Shown in pieces: positions 14,893 through 23,484 of a stretch of 44,663 bases of DNA. Made by a program: the position numbers and the translations under genes. The DNA comes from Armatimonadota bacterium (lineage in GTDB: Bacteria; Armatimonadota; Armatimonadia; Armatimonadales; Capsulimonadaceae): positions 1 to 44,663 of the forward strand of contig JANXMY010000039.1 in NCBI GenBank assembly GCA_025354405.1. The letters are read 5' to 3'. The number at the start of each line of letters is the position of its first letter. Position 1 is the first letter of the stretch. Under the pieces are notes generated by a model. That model was not told where the DNA came from. It saw only the letters and a list, made by a program, of their open reading frames with translations, and ran no database searches.

Positions 14893-16041
14893 TTAGCGAC
14901 GCCGCAGGAACGCAGGGATGTCGACGTCATTGTCAGCGGGCTGACGCTGAATCACCGGATCGGGTGCGGTCTGGGTCGCCGTCCCACCAGTGGTTGTGCC
15001 GCTGCCGCTGCCGCTGCCACCGTCGGAGCGGGTGCTGGTGGCCATCACCGCGCGGGCTGCCGGAAGCGGGGCGGGTGGTTTCTTCTGGTCGAAGCCGGTG
15101 GCGAGGACCGTGATCCGCACTTCGTCCTTCATATTCGGGTCCTGAACGATGCCAAAGATGATGTTGGCATCCTCCGCATCGGTGGCCTGCTGGATCAGCT
15201 CGGTGGCCTCATGCACTTCGGCCAGGGTCATGTCCGGGCCGCCGGTAATATTGATCAGCGCGGCACGGGCACCTTCGATGCTGGTTTCCAGCAGAGGCGA
15301 GGCAATGGCGGCCTGGGCGGCGTCGACAGCCCGGTGGTCGCCGCTGGCGATGCCGATTCCCATCAGAGCCGTTCCGGCGTTCAGCATGATCGCGCGGACA
15401 TCCGCAAAGTCTACATTGATGATACCGGGGATCGTGATGATGTCAGAGATGCCCTGCACGCCCTGACGAAGAACGTCATCCGCTTCGCGGAAGGCTTCCA
15501 CCAGCGTGGCACGCTTCTCGACGACCCCAAGCAGGCGGTCATTCGGAATGATGATTACCGTGTCCACTTTGTCTTTGAGGTTGTCCACGCCCTCATCGGC
15601 CAGGCGGGAGCGGCGTGGCCCTTCGAATTTAAACGGCTTGGTCACGACGGCGACTGTCAGGATACCCAAATCTTTGGCGATCTCCGCGATCACGGGTGCG
15701 GAGCCGGTTCCAGTTCCGCCGCCCATGCCAGCCGTGATGAAGACCATGTCCGCGCCTTCCAGCGACTTCTTAATATCGCTTTTAGACTCTTCAGCGGCGT
15801 TGCGGCCCACTTCCGGATTTCCGCCCGCGCCAAGGCCGCGTGTCAGGTTCTCCCCGAGCTGCAGCTTGTAGTCGGCAGCGGAGATATCCAGGACCTGGAT
15901 GTCGGTGTTCATCGCAATGAACTCGACTCCGGTCAGACCGGCCTCGATCATGCGGTTGACGGCATTTGTGCCGCCGCCGCCGCACCCGATCACTTTGATC
16001 TTGGCGAACGGCGTCAATTCTTCTCGAAATCCGAGTGCCAT
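14893..16041 (-). CDS. ftsZ: Cell division protein FtsZ
   Basis: A 382-residue tubulin-like GTPase that forms the division ring. The glycine-rich start ([16 protein letters not shown], 16-31), the tubulin signature GGGTGTGS (107-114) and the T7 catalytic loop NVDFADV (209-215, Asp211 and Asp214) are all present. A short Gly/Ser/Thr-rich linker (about 325-365) leads to the C-terminal peptide [11 protein letters not shown], which in other bacteria binds FtsA. Start ATG 16041 with GGGAG upstream. It is the last gene of the dcw cluster, with a 152-base gap from ftsA that holds its own candidate promoter. Confidence 0.97.
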   Translation of the reverse strand: MALGFREELTPFAKIKVIGCGGGGTNAVNRMIEAGLTGVEFIAMNTDIQVLDISAADYKLQLGENLTRGLGAGGNPEVGRNAAEESKSDIKKSLEGADMVFITAGMGGGTGTGSAPVIAEIAKDLGILTVAVVTKPFKFEGPRRSRLADEGVDNLKDKVDTVIIIPNDRLLGVVEKRATLVEAFREADDVLRQGVQGISDIITIPGIINVDFADVRAIMLNAGTALMGIGIASGDHRAVDAAQAAIASPLLETSIEGARAALINITGGPDMTLAEVHEATELIQQATDAEDANIIFGIVQDPNMKDEVRITVLATGFDQKKPPAPLPAARAVMATSTRSDGGSGSGSGTTTGGTATQTAPDPVIQRQPADNDVDIPAFLRRR

Positions 16042-16121
16042 GAGAAATTGGTCTCCCTTAAAACTGTCCCAAAGTTGTCTGTTGGTCTATATTTTGAAGC
16101 GTTGTTTTAGCTGACGGTGCG

Positions 16122-16150
16122 ATAAGTGCGTGATTAGGCGACTTTGTCAA
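16122..16150 (-). promoter_or_regulatory. Candidate promoter in the ftsA-ftsZ gap
   Basis: The minus strand reads TTGACA (16145-16150), a 17-base spacer, then ACTTAT (16122-16127). The -35 is perfect but the -10 is weak. It would allow ftsZ to be made in excess of ftsA. Confidence 0.45.
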
Positions 16151-16193
16151 GCCCTTAAACACAGTATACTCTTTTTCGGCCTGTAATTCATCG

Positions 16194-17426
16194 TTACAGA
16201 TTTCGCGACATGATGCGGGTAAAAAAACGTTGGATGCGGCCGATCATTGAGTTCTGGTGTACGGACTGCTGAGATTGATGGTGATGCAGCGCCCCGTATT
16301 GAACCAGCCCCAGAGCAGTTGAGTAGACCGGGGAGCGAAGATCATCTGAGATGCCTTCGAAATCGCGCGGGCTGCCGATACGGGTCGGCATCCCCGTCAC
16401 GATCTGGCACAGATCCGCCGACCCAACAAGCTGCGAACCACCGCCCGAAAGCACAATTCCCGCCGGCAGTAAGTTATAGTAGCCTGACTTGAGAATTTCC
16501 TGCCGTACCATCAAAAACAGCTCGTGCATCCGTGGTTCGACGATCTCGGCCAGAATGCGTTTCGGCAGCAGACGCGGCACATCGGCCCCCAGGCTCAGGA
16601 CTTCGAAGAGTTCTTCCGGGTCCCGCAGACCGGCCATCGCCGCCGCCGCCCTCCCACGCTTGACTCGCTCCGACTCTTCCTGCGAGGCTCTTAGGCCCAC
16701 ACTGATATCGTGGGTCACGTGCGTGCCGCCTACGGGAATGGCCGACGAGTAGCAGATATCGCCATTTACAAAGATCGCAATATCGGTCGTGCCGCCGCCG
16801 ATATCGGCGATACAGACGCCTAAATTCTTTTCGTCCTGCAGCAGCACTGCTTCCGCCGTCGCAATCGGCTCCAGCACCGTCGCTTCGATGGTTAAGCCGG
16901 CTTTGTGGACGCACTTCGCGACATTCTGCAAAAATGTCACCGCCCCAGTCACGATGTGTGTCTCGACTTCCAATCGCGTCCCGGACATCCCGACAGGGTA
17001 GCGTATTCCCCCCTGACCGTCAATCGAGTACGAGCGGGGAATGGCATGGATAATCTCGCGGTCCGGCGGGAGGACGATCACCCGGCTCTGGTCCTGAACA
17101 CGGGTCACATCGTCTTCCGTGATCTCCCGGCTGGCATGGGTGATCGCAATTACGCCGCGTGAGTTCAGCGACGCCACATGTTCCCCGGTCACGCCGACAA
17201 TCACCCGGTGTATCTCGTAGCCGGACATCGCACGGGCCTTGTCGACACTCTCCACGATCGCCTGAGCCGCGCTGTCGATATCGATCACGACACCCTTGCG
17301 GATACCACTGGACAGACTGTTGCCAACCCCGGCAATTCGCAGCCGCCCTGGCTCCTCGATCTCCGCAACCACCGTACACACTTTGGTCGTTCCAATATCT
17401 AACCCGACAACACAGTCCCTGGCCAC
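16194..17426 (-). CDS. ftsA: Cell division protein FtsA
   Basis: A 410-residue actin-like ATPase that tethers FtsZ to the membrane. Phosphate-1 motif GLDIGTTKVCTVV is at 8-20. The 1C subdomain replaces the usual actin domain (HRVIVGVTGEHV to VLPPDREIIHAIP). Phosphate-2 is IADIGGGTTDIAIF (206-219), and an adenosine-binding GGGS follows (VLSGGGSQL). The C-terminal RIQRFFTRIMSRNL is an amphipathic membrane-targeting helix. The start is GTG 17426, preceded by GAGGAGG. It lies between sbp and ftsZ. Confidence 0.96.
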   Translation of the reverse strand: MARDCVVGLDIGTTKVCTVVAEIEEPGRLRIAGVGNSLSSGIRKGVVIDIDSAAQAIVESVDKARAMSGYEIHRVIVGVTGEHVASLNSRGVIAITHASREITEDDVTRVQDQSRVIVLPPDREIIHAIPRSYSIDGQGGIRYPVGMSGTRLEVETHIVTGAVTFLQNVAKCVHKAGLTIEATVLEPIATAEAVLLQDEKNLGVCIADIGGGTTDIAIFVNGDICYSSAIPVGGTHVTHDISVGLRASQEESERVKRGRAAAAMAGLRDPEELFEVLSLGADVPRLLPKRILAEIVEPRMHELFLMVRQEILKSGYYNLLPAGIVLSGGGSQLVGSADLCQIVTGMPTRIGSPRDFEGISDDLRSPVYSTALGLVQYGALHHHQSQQSVHQNSMIGRIQRFFTRIMSRNL

Positions 17427-17454
17427 CTCCTCGTTCCCCCTGCACCGCGCGGCC

Positions 17455-17847
17455 TTAAGGCTGCGTGGGTATCTGCCCTTCTTTGACTTTAATACTTTTG
17501 TCCGAACTGCGCTCGTGGCCTTCCATCCAGTGCCGACGGATAATTGAGAGATTCACAAAAATCCGTCCGCCCAAAGCGACCAGTGCGGCCAGCCCCAGCG
17601 GCTGCCCCATCAAGTCCCCCAGATAGGCAAGGAGTGCGGCCAGCAGCGCATTGGTCAGAAACCCGGAGATAAAGACATCACTCTTGAACTTGCCTTCCGT
17701 CCCGGCCCGGACCCCGCCGATCAGCGAGTCAAGACCCGCCAGTGCCGCGAGCGAGAGGTACTGCGCGTACTGCGCCGGATACGCCGCCCCCGAGAAATAA
17801 ACCAGGCCGAAGCCCAGCGCTCCAGCCAGCAATGCAAACCAGGCCAT
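17455..17847 (-). CDS. sbp: Small basic protein, DUF1290 (Sbp)
   Basis: A 130-residue membrane protein of the DUF1290 family, called Sbp in Bacillus, where the gene also precedes ftsA. It has three to four hydrophobic segments (FALLAGALGFGLVYFSG, YLSLAALAGLDSLIGGVRA, FLTNALLAALLAYLG, LAALVALGGRIFVNL) and the conserved GGVRA and FKSDVFISGF blocks. The C-terminus is a charged tail longer than usual (HWMEGHERSSDKSIKVKEG). The function is unknown even in model bacteria. The start ATG lies three bases after the DUF881 stop. Confidence 0.88.
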   Translation of the reverse strand: MAWFALLAGALGFGLVYFSGAAYPAQYAQYLSLAALAGLDSLIGGVRAGTEGKFKSDVFISGFLTNALLAALLAYLGDLMGQPLGLAALVALGGRIFVNLSIIRRHWMEGHERSSDKSIKVKEGQIPTQP

Positions 17848-17849
17848 CG

Positions 17850-18620
17850 TTACGCTCCCTGGCTTTTCTCTGGTGCCGTAGTAGTCGGCATCGCATACTT
17901 GGAGGGAATCGCACCGCTGTAAGCAGGGATTATCAGATGCTTGACAGCCTCACTCTTTACCATGGCCGGATCGAAGTGGAGGAACGCATCCGTCACTCCT
18001 CCAGGCAAATTCAGTGCAGGGAGAAGCGTCTTAGGATCCCCGATTGCTCGAATGACAAAGGGCGGGGCCGCCTGCGTATTATTTACATAGACTGTCGGCC
18101 CGGCGCAGCGCACAGCGCTGACCGCCACCAGTCGCTGATCGTTGACTGAGACCGCCTCAGCCCCGGCCTGCTTGAGTTCATTGATGATCTGGTTGATATC
18201 CGTATCATGAATGATATTGGGCGGCGGGAAGTTCGAGGGCAGCATGTTCGTATATGGCTTCTTGCTGTCATTCAAAGTCACGACGATCCCTGGCCCTTTG
18301 ACCGACGTAAGGCCAGCCAGAAACTTGGCGGATTTCAAATCTTCCAGCAGCAGCATAGTGTGGCTGGAGCCGCTGGCAATCGCCTGCTCCATCTTGGCGA
18401 TATGTTCCTGCTGAGATTTAATCGTCCGCTGCTGCTCCAGCACCTGTGTCTGGTCGATTTTCGTGGCTGTGGAATCCACCGTGCTGCGAATCTTCTGCTG
18501 CGTTCGAACCGAGAGGCCCAGCATGGCCCCCAGAATGCTGCAGAGCAACAGCAGGGTCGCCCACCATTTTCGGCGGTCTTGCGTCGGCAGATTCTCAATC
18601 GGTGCGGGGTTCAGGTCCAT
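17850..18620 (-). CDS. DUF881 protein (YlxW/YlxX-like)
   Basis: A 256-residue single-pass membrane protein. ATG 18620 (MDLNPAPIENL) with GAGAAGAG upstream is the start; the frame is open 59 codons further, inside ftsQ. A transmembrane helix lies at about 20-40 (WWATLLLLCSILGAMLGLSV). A coiled coil (QVLEQQRTIKSQQEHIAKMEQAI) is followed by the DUF881 domain with GPGIVVTLNDS, DINQIINELKQAGAEAVSVNDQRLV and PFVIRAIGDPKTL. In Bacillus and Actinobacteria such genes sit between ftsQ/divIB and sbp, as here; their exact role is not settled. Confidence 0.87.
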   Translation of the reverse strand: MDLNPAPIENLPTQDRRKWWATLLLLCSILGAMLGLSVRTQQKIRSTVDSTATKIDQTQVLEQQRTIKSQQEHIAKMEQAIASGSSHTMLLLEDLKSAKFLAGLTSVKGPGIVVTLNDSKKPYTNMLPSNFPPPNIIHDTDINQIINELKQAGAEAVSVNDQRLVAVSAVRCAGPTVYVNNTQAAPPFVIRAIGDPKTLLPALNLPGGVTDAFLHFDPAMVKSEAVKHLIIPAYSGAIPSKYAMPTTTAPEKSQGA

Positions 18621-18627
18621 ACTCTTC

Positions 18628-19464
18628 TCAATTGACTTGGTCTTCCCGTTGGTGCGGGCGAGGCATTCGAACCATCTGTTCGGGACTGCTGACATCAATA
18701 TATGCCGACTCCCAGCCATGCGCAGCCACCGCCGCTTCGGCGAGGACCATCTTCTGCGGAAGGTTCTCCGGCTGGCCGAGTCGGATCTGCAGCCCATCCT
18801 TCCTATTTAAGCACAAATTCGAGCTTTGGTCAACCACTATTTTCAGGCCGGAGAGATTCGAGTTGACGGGAAGCAAATTTAGCAGCGAAAACGCATCGGA
18901 GAGCCAGGGCGCACGCAGTGATTGTCCCGGCGTGACCTCCAGGGGCATCCCGGCGGAAGCGGCCTGCACCAGCGGTATCCCAGGCAGTGGCCCATCTACC
19001 CGGCGATAGGCCACAGACTTCGCATCCACCAGCCAGAACTGCCCACCCCCCGCCACAACTGCCTTCGGCTGACGCTCTTTCACCGTCAGAACCAGCAGGT
19101 TCGGCAGATGGATGGAGCACGAGGCCTGCTCGACTATCGGATCCGCCGTCAGACGCTTCCCGAAGGGCTGACGCAGGATCCAGAGGATATTCGTGCGACG
19201 AGGCACCCTGGCTTCGTCGAAGATCTGCTCCGCCGAAAGCGTCTGCGCCCCATCGACTCGTACCCTCGTCACGTGCAGATAGGGATTGGCAAAGAGCAGA
19301 AAACCAGCCTCCACCAGTGCCAAGCCCAGAGCGATTCGACGCAGGGGCTGGTTCCAGTCGCGCCGCCGCCGATTGCTGCGCCGCTTTGGGACTCCTTTGC
19401 GAACCTGCCGCGACTTTTCCCCGGAAAGGTTTTCGCTAAGTGTGAGATGTGTCCGCTTGTGCAT
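18628..19464 (-). CDS. ftsQ: Cell division protein FtsQ/DivIB
   Basis: A 278-residue bitopic divisome protein. A highly basic cytoplasmic N-terminus (KKGVPKRRSNRRRR type) is followed by one transmembrane helix (RIALGLALVEAGFLLFANPYL, about 44-64). The POTRA domain opens with VTRVRVDGAQTLSAEQIFDEA and continues with the FtsQ beta domain (VLTVKERQPKAVV, WLVDAKSVAYRR). FtsQ/DivIB scaffolds the FtsL/FtsB complex and regulates septal synthesis. The start is ATG 19464; TTG two codons earlier is possible. The ddl stop is 15 bases upstream. Confidence 0.88.
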   Translation of the reverse strand: MHKRTHLTLSENLSGEKSRQVRKGVPKRRSNRRRRDWNQPLRRIALGLALVEAGFLLFANPYLHVTRVRVDGAQTLSAEQIFDEARVPRRTNILWILRQPFGKRLTADPIVEQASCSIHLPNLLVLTVKERQPKAVVAGGGQFWLVDAKSVAYRRVDGPLPGIPLVQAASAGMPLEVTPGQSLRAPWLSDAFSLLNLLPVNSNLSGLKIVVDQSSNLCLNRKDGLQIRLGQPENLPQKMVLAEAAVAAHGWESAYIDVSSPEQMVRMPRPHQREDQVN

Positions 19465-19479
19465 GGTCAATTCCAGTCT

Positions 19480-20394
19480 CTAGTCTCGTGCCAGAGCGAT
19501 CAGGCGATCCAGAAGCTGTGCGAAGGTGTACCCTGCCGCTTCCGCCGAACGCGGCAGCAGACTTGTGGGTGTCATGCCCGGAATGGTATTCACTTCCAGC
19601 GTATAAATCTGGCCTTCGGGCGTGATAATCATGTCCGTGCGGGACATTCCCCGGCAGCCGAGTGTTTGGTGGCAAAGCTGCGCGATGCGCCGGGCTTCCG
19701 CCGCTAAGGTCTCGGAAATACGCGCCGGAACGATCTCATCGGTCGCTCCGGCTGTATATTTCGCTTCGTAGTCATAAAAGCCGCCGTTTGGCACAATCTC
19801 GACTATCGGCAGCACTTCCAGATCGGCGTTCCCCAGAATTGGCACGGTGATTTCCGTCCCCGTGATGAACTGCTCGATCAGCACCGTGTCGTCGTACCCG
19901 AATGCCGCTTCAACAGCGGGAGAAATCTCTGCACTTGTGCGCGCGATCGCCATGCCGATGGTCGACCCCAGCGCATTCGGCTTGACGATGCAGGGCAGTA
20001 CAATCTCGCCCGCCAGCGTTTCGCCGCGCCGCAAGGTCGTATCCTGCGGCATCAAGACGCCCGCCGCCGTCAAAACACGCTTGGACATCGCCTTGTCCAT
20101 CGCCAGCGCACTCGCCAGAACACCGCTCCCGGTGTAGCGAATGCCGAGCAGGTCCAGCAGGCCCTGCAAAGTTCCGTCCTCGCCGCCCTTGCCATGCAGA
20201 GCAATCACGGCAACATCGGGCCGGTCTTCAGCTAACGATTTAAGCAGTGCCGGCATCTGCGCTGTATCCAGCGAGGTGAAGGCGTAGCGAGACTCGTCGA
20301 GCGCCCCTAAGATCTGCTTGCCGGTGGAGAGAGAGACGTCGCGCTCGGCACTGGTCCCCCCCATCAGGACGGCGATTTTTTGCTTGGCGATCAC
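19480..20394 (-). CDS. ddl: D-alanine--D-alanine ligase
   Basis: A 304-residue ATP-grasp enzyme that makes D-Ala-D-Ala for MurF. The N-terminal loop is VLMGGTSAERDVSLSTG with the D-Ala-binding Glu. ALHGKGGEDGTLQGLLDLLGI and GSGVLASALAMDKAMSK follow. The ATP-binding core is ALGSTIGMAIA with EQFITGTEITV, and the C-terminal metal site is LEVNTIPGMTPTSLLP. It has normal length. The GTG start at 20394 overlaps the murC stop as GTGA, so translation is coupled to the unusual repeat-derived end of murC, which also contains the ribosome-binding region (AGAAGGTAGAGG). Confidence 0.95.
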   Translation of the reverse strand: MIAKQKIAVLMGGTSAERDVSLSTGKQILGALDESRYAFTSLDTAQMPALLKSLAEDRPDVAVIALHGKGGEDGTLQGLLDLLGIRYTGSGVLASALAMDKAMSKRVLTAAGVLMPQDTTLRRGETLAGEIVLPCIVKPNALGSTIGMAIARTSAEISPAVEAAFGYDDTVLIEQFITGTEITVPILGNADLEVLPIVEIVPNGGFYDYEAKYTAGATDEIVPARISETLAAEARRIAQLCHQTLGCRGMSRTDMIITPEGQIYTLEVNTIPGMTPTSLLPRSAEAAGYTFAQLLDRLIALARD

Positions 20395-22001
20395 GAGGCC
20401 TCTACCTTCTGCGAGGTAGGGGCGCCGCTTGCCGCGCCCTCTTGGTTTGCCGCGCCCTCTTGGTTTGCCGCGCCCTCTTGGTTTGCCGCGCCCTCCTGGT
20501 TTGCCGCGCCCTCCTGGTTTGCCGCGCCCTCCTGGTTTGCCGCGCCCTCCTGGTTTGCCAGAACGCCACGAGAAGAGGGCGCGGCAAGCGGCGCCCCTAC
20601 AATTTTGGGGAAGGCCGCAGATCCTCCCAGTGCCAGCAGGCCCTCTCCCGCCGCACGGATATCTCCCGCACCGAGAGTCAGGAGCAGGTCGCCGGGGCGG
20701 ACGATCTCGGCCAGCCTGGCTGGAAGTGCGGCTTTATCCGCAATATAAGTCACATGGTTCGCCCCGCGCCGGTCAGCGGTGAGCGCGGCCAGACTTGCCC
20801 CGGTGACACCTTCGATCGGCTGTTCGCGGGCCAGATAGATGTCGGTCAGCACCACATGGTCGGCTTCGGCGAAGCTCTCAGCAAAGTCGGTTTTGAAGTC
20901 GCGTGTGCGGCTGGGCAGGTGCGGCTGGAACACAGCGACGATGCGCCGCTCCGGGTAGGCACTCCGTGCGGCGGAGAGGGTCGCACGAATTGCAGTCGGG
21001 TGGTGGGCATAGTCGTCGATCACCAGAACCCCCGACGGCGTCTCGCCCAGCCGCTCGAAGCGACGGCCAGTTCCAGTAAATGCGTTCAGGCCTTGGGCAA
21101 TCTTCGCGAACGGAACTCCCAAAGTCAGACCGACTGCCAGAGCCGCAAGTGAGTTCGAGACATTGTGCATCCCGGGAACATTTAGCGTAATCCGTCCCAG
21201 CGTCTCCCCGTGCCAAACGGCAGTATAGCTCGGGGAGGCGCTCCCGGCTTCGATTTCGATGGCGTGCAGGTGAGCCGTACCACAAAGGCCATAGGTGACC
21301 ATCTCCGGGCCATCCGTCTTTTCCATCAGAGCCGCAATCAATGTCCGCACATTTTCGTCGCACTCATTCATAATTACCGTGCCCGTGACTTGGGACAGGA
21401 ACTTTCGAAACGAGCGCAGTACATTGTTTAAATCGCCGTAATAGTCCAGATGGTCGGCCTCAACATTCGTGACCACAGCGATTTTTGGGTCCAGGTCCAG
21501 AAATGAGTCGTAGGCCTCGCAGGCTTCGGCCAGGAAAACGTCGCTGCCCCCCAGCCGGGCATTCCCGCCGTAGACCGGCAAGTCTCCGCCAATCAGAGTC
21601 GTGGGATCCAGCGCTCCGGCTTCCAGCACCATCGCCGTCATGCCGGTCGTCGTCGTCTTGCCATGCGTTCCAGTGATCGCGACTGAGCGAGGGTACTTCG
21701 CCATTAGGCGCCCCAGCATCTCCGCACGCGAGATAATCGGAATGCCCTGGGCCTTCGCCCCAACGATCTCCGGGTTATCTTTCTTGACGGCAGCAGTCGC
21801 CACCACCAGAGTCACACCGGCCAGATGGGCCGCATCGTGCCCGGCATAGGCCGTGATTCCCGACTCGCGCCGCAGCGACTCCAAAGTCGCCGACTCCTGC
21901 GCATCCGAGCCGGAAACGTGCACATCCTGACGCGCCAGAATCCGGGCGAGACCGCTCATTCCCGACCCGCCAATCCCCACAAAATGTAACCATTCGCTCA
22001 C
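20391..22001 (-). CDS. murC: UDP-N-acetylmuramate--L-alanine ligase with repeat-derived C-terminal tail
   Basis: MurC adds L-Ala to UDP-MurNAc. Using GTG 22001 (VSEWLHFVGIGGSG, with AGGGG upstream), the protein is 536 residues. TTG 22040 is an alternative. The Rossmann start HFVGIGGSGMSGLA, P-loop TGTHGKTTTT and central EACEAYDSFLDL are present, and the normal enzyme ends near GDIRAAGEGLLAL. Beyond that about 70 residues are encoded by a palindromic repeat: the arms give GAPLAAPSS and GAASGAPTS, and between them seven copies of NQEGAA come from a 7 x 18-bp tandem array. The tail is Ala/Gly-rich, probably disordered and outside the catalytic core. The reading frame stays open through the repeat to the GTGA overlap with ddl. 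Confidence 0.93.
   Translation of the reverse strand: MSEWLHFVGIGGSGMSGLARILARQDVHVSGSDAQESATLESLRRESGITAYAGHDAAHLAGVTLVVATAAVKKDNPEIVGAKAQGIPIISRAEMLGRLMAKYPRSVAITGTHGKTTTTGMTAMVLEAGALDPTTLIGGDLPVYGGNARLGGSDVFLAEACEAYDSFLDLDPKIAVVTNVEADHLDYYGDLNNVLRSFRKFLSQVTGTVIMNECDENVRTLIAALMEKTDGPEMVTYGLCGTAHLHAIEIEAGSASPSYTAVWHGETLGRITLNVPGMHNVSNSLAALAVGLTLGVPFAKIAQGLNAFTGTGRRFERLGETPSGVLVIDDYAHHPTAIRATLSAARSAYPERRIVAVFQPHLPSRTRDFKTDFAESFAEADHVVLTDIYLAREQPIEGVTGASLAALTADRRGANHVTYIADKAALPARLAEIVRPGDLLLTLGAGDIRAAGEGLLALGGSAAFPKIVGAPLAAPSSRGVLANQEGAANQEGAANQEGAANQEGAANQEGAANQEGAANQEGAASGAPTSQKVEAS
20416..20600. repeat. GTAGGGGCG-family palindrome inside murC with 7 x 18-bp array
   Basis: The arms 20416-20443 and 20573-20600 are exact 28-bp reverse complements (GTAGGGGCGCCGCTTGCCGC at the left end). 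From 20431 to 20556 the unit GCCGCGCCCTCYTGGTTT is repeated seven times without interruption, with T in three copies and C in four. The first 13 bases of the unit are the inner end of the arm, so the array probably grew from it by slippage. Confidence 0.95.
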
Positions 22002-22101
22002 GGAATGCTGCCCCTGTTCTCTCACGTAGTTGCTGTCCAAGAATCTGTTACTTGAGTGACAAAGCTCCCCGTTATTTTACCATAGATTCACCGGGATCGG
22101 C

Positions 22102-23262
22102 TCAGCGCGGTTTTGCCAGCCCCAGCACAGCCTCTGCCAGATCACGCGCGGCATTCGGGGTCGCCAGAGTCAGAGCCGCCGCCCCCATTTCTTGTCGGCG
22201 TGCAGGATCAGAAAGCAGGCGGCGGACTTCCGTCACGAGGCGCGATCCGCTCAGCTCAGAACTCGGCAGGATCACTGCCGCACCGGCATCGACGAGGCGC
22301 TGGGCATTGCGTGTCTGCTCATCGCCGCCAGTGGGAACTAGGGGGATAAAGAGCGCAGGTTTGCCCACCGCCGCCGCTTCTGTTACCGTACCCGCTCCGC
22401 TGCGCCCGACGATCAAATCCGCCAGGGCAAAGATATCAGCGATCTCCGCACCGACGATTGGCAGCAGGATGTAGCGCTGCTTCTGCATTTCGTCCAGACA
22501 CTCGCGCTGAGCAATGCTATGTTCCCCATCCGCTTTGCCGCATTGATGCACGACCCGGCAAAATTGCAGCAGCTCCGGCAGGGCCTCTTCCACGGCACGG
22601 TTGATGCTCTGTGCCCCGAGAGCACCCCCCGTGACATAGATCGTCGGTAAAGCGTTCTCGGCAGGGTCGAAGCCAAGCCGCCCCACAGCCCGCAATTTAT
22701 CGCCGCCAAAGATCGCCGCACGGACCGGGTTCCCCGTCACGAACACTTTTTTTCGGTCCTGTGTGGGAAGCTCAGAGGCCGCCCCCTCGAGTGTCAGCGC
22801 GATCCGGGTCGCAAAGCGGGCGGCAATTTTATTCGCCAGACCGATCTGCACCGTCTGCTCATGGATCAGCACCGGAATACGCAGCAGCCCTGCCGCGATC
22901 ACCGGCGGAACGGAGACATAGCCGCCGGTCGCCAGCACCACATCGGGCCGGAAGCGCCTGACCTCATTCCAGGCCTGCACAATTCCCACGGGGACACGGA
23001 AGGCGTCCCCTAGATTTTTCAGCGTCAGCATCCCGGCCAGACTCGACGCCCGCCGGAGCTTCCCGCTCTCAACTCCGACAAACGGAAGGCCAATTGCCTC
23101 CACCAACCCCTGCTCGACTCCGCTGCGGCTGCCGACATACCGAAAAACGGGAGCCCAATCGGCGCCTTTTGCCATCTCCTGGAGCGCTTGAATCACGGCC
23201 AATGCCGGGCTGACATGCCCCCCGGTGCCACCACCGGTGACTAAAATTCGAATGGTTTTCAT
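22102..23262 (-). CDS. murG: UDP-GlcNAc:lipid I GlcNAc transferase
   Basis: A 386-residue GT28 glycosyltransferase that converts lipid I to lipid II at the inner membrane. The first G-loop is RILVTGGGTGGHVSPALAV, and ATGGYVSVPPVIAAGLL is conserved with the lipid-acceptor site. The second G-loop is YVTGGALGAQSINRAV. The C-terminal nucleotide site includes ADLIVGRSGAGTVTEAAAVGKPALFIPL. There is a small insertion relative to E. coli MurG (355 residues). It lies 100 bases upstream of the murC GTG. Upstream, a hairpin mosaic separates it from ftsW. Confidence 0.96.
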   Translation of the reverse strand: MKTIRILVTGGGTGGHVSPALAVIQALQEMAKGADWAPVFRYVGSRSGVEQGLVEAIGLPFVGVESGKLRRASSLAGMLTLKNLGDAFRVPVGIVQAWNEVRRFRPDVVLATGGYVSVPPVIAAGLLRIPVLIHEQTVQIGLANKIAARFATRIALTLEGAASELPTQDRKKVFVTGNPVRAAIFGGDKLRAVGRLGFDPAENALPTIYVTGGALGAQSINRAVEEALPELLQFCRVVHQCGKADGEHSIAQRECLDEMQKQRYILLPIVGAEIADIFALADLIVGRSGAGTVTEAAAVGKPALFIPLVPTGGDEQTRNAQRLVDAGAAVILPSSELSGSRLVTEVRRLLSDPARRQEMGAAALTLATPNAARDLAEAVLGLAKPR

Positions 23263-23289
23263 GGCGTCGGAACCAGGTTAATCTTTGCC

Positions 23290-23423
23290 GACCCGGATTG
23301 GAAATCCGGGGCTGTAGAAGTGCGAATGTCCGCAGAGCGGACAAAGACACGGTTCCTGTGGGCTTCTCAAATGTCTACGCAGTAGACAATCGCTCTCCCA
23401 AAGACCCGGATTTCCAATCCGGG
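23290..23423. repeat. Hairpin mosaic between ftsW and murG
   Basis: The outer units 23290-23310 and about 23404-23423 (GACCCGGATTGGAAATCCGG type) are each hairpins and also pair with each other. Between them are TGTCCGC-AGA-GCGGACA and GTCTAC-GCA-GTAGAC. The outer hairpin matches the one inside the element at 1276-1294 apart from the loop. Confidence 0.75.
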
Positions 23424-23484
23424 TATCCGATAGCCATAGATGACGCTGGGCCACTGACTTATTTCTCGGAATCGGGGGCAGTTC

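Noticed and set aside
15211-16110. 299-codon plus-strand frame opposite ftsZ
   Set aside because: It is antisense to ftsZ and shows no family similarity.
20431-20556. Possible CRISPR array
   Set aside because: The units are directly adjacent 18-mers without spacers, in frame within murC; this is a tandem repeat.
22041-22101. Possible small gene between murC and murG
   Set aside because: It is too short, has no start signal, and simply spans the leader of murC.
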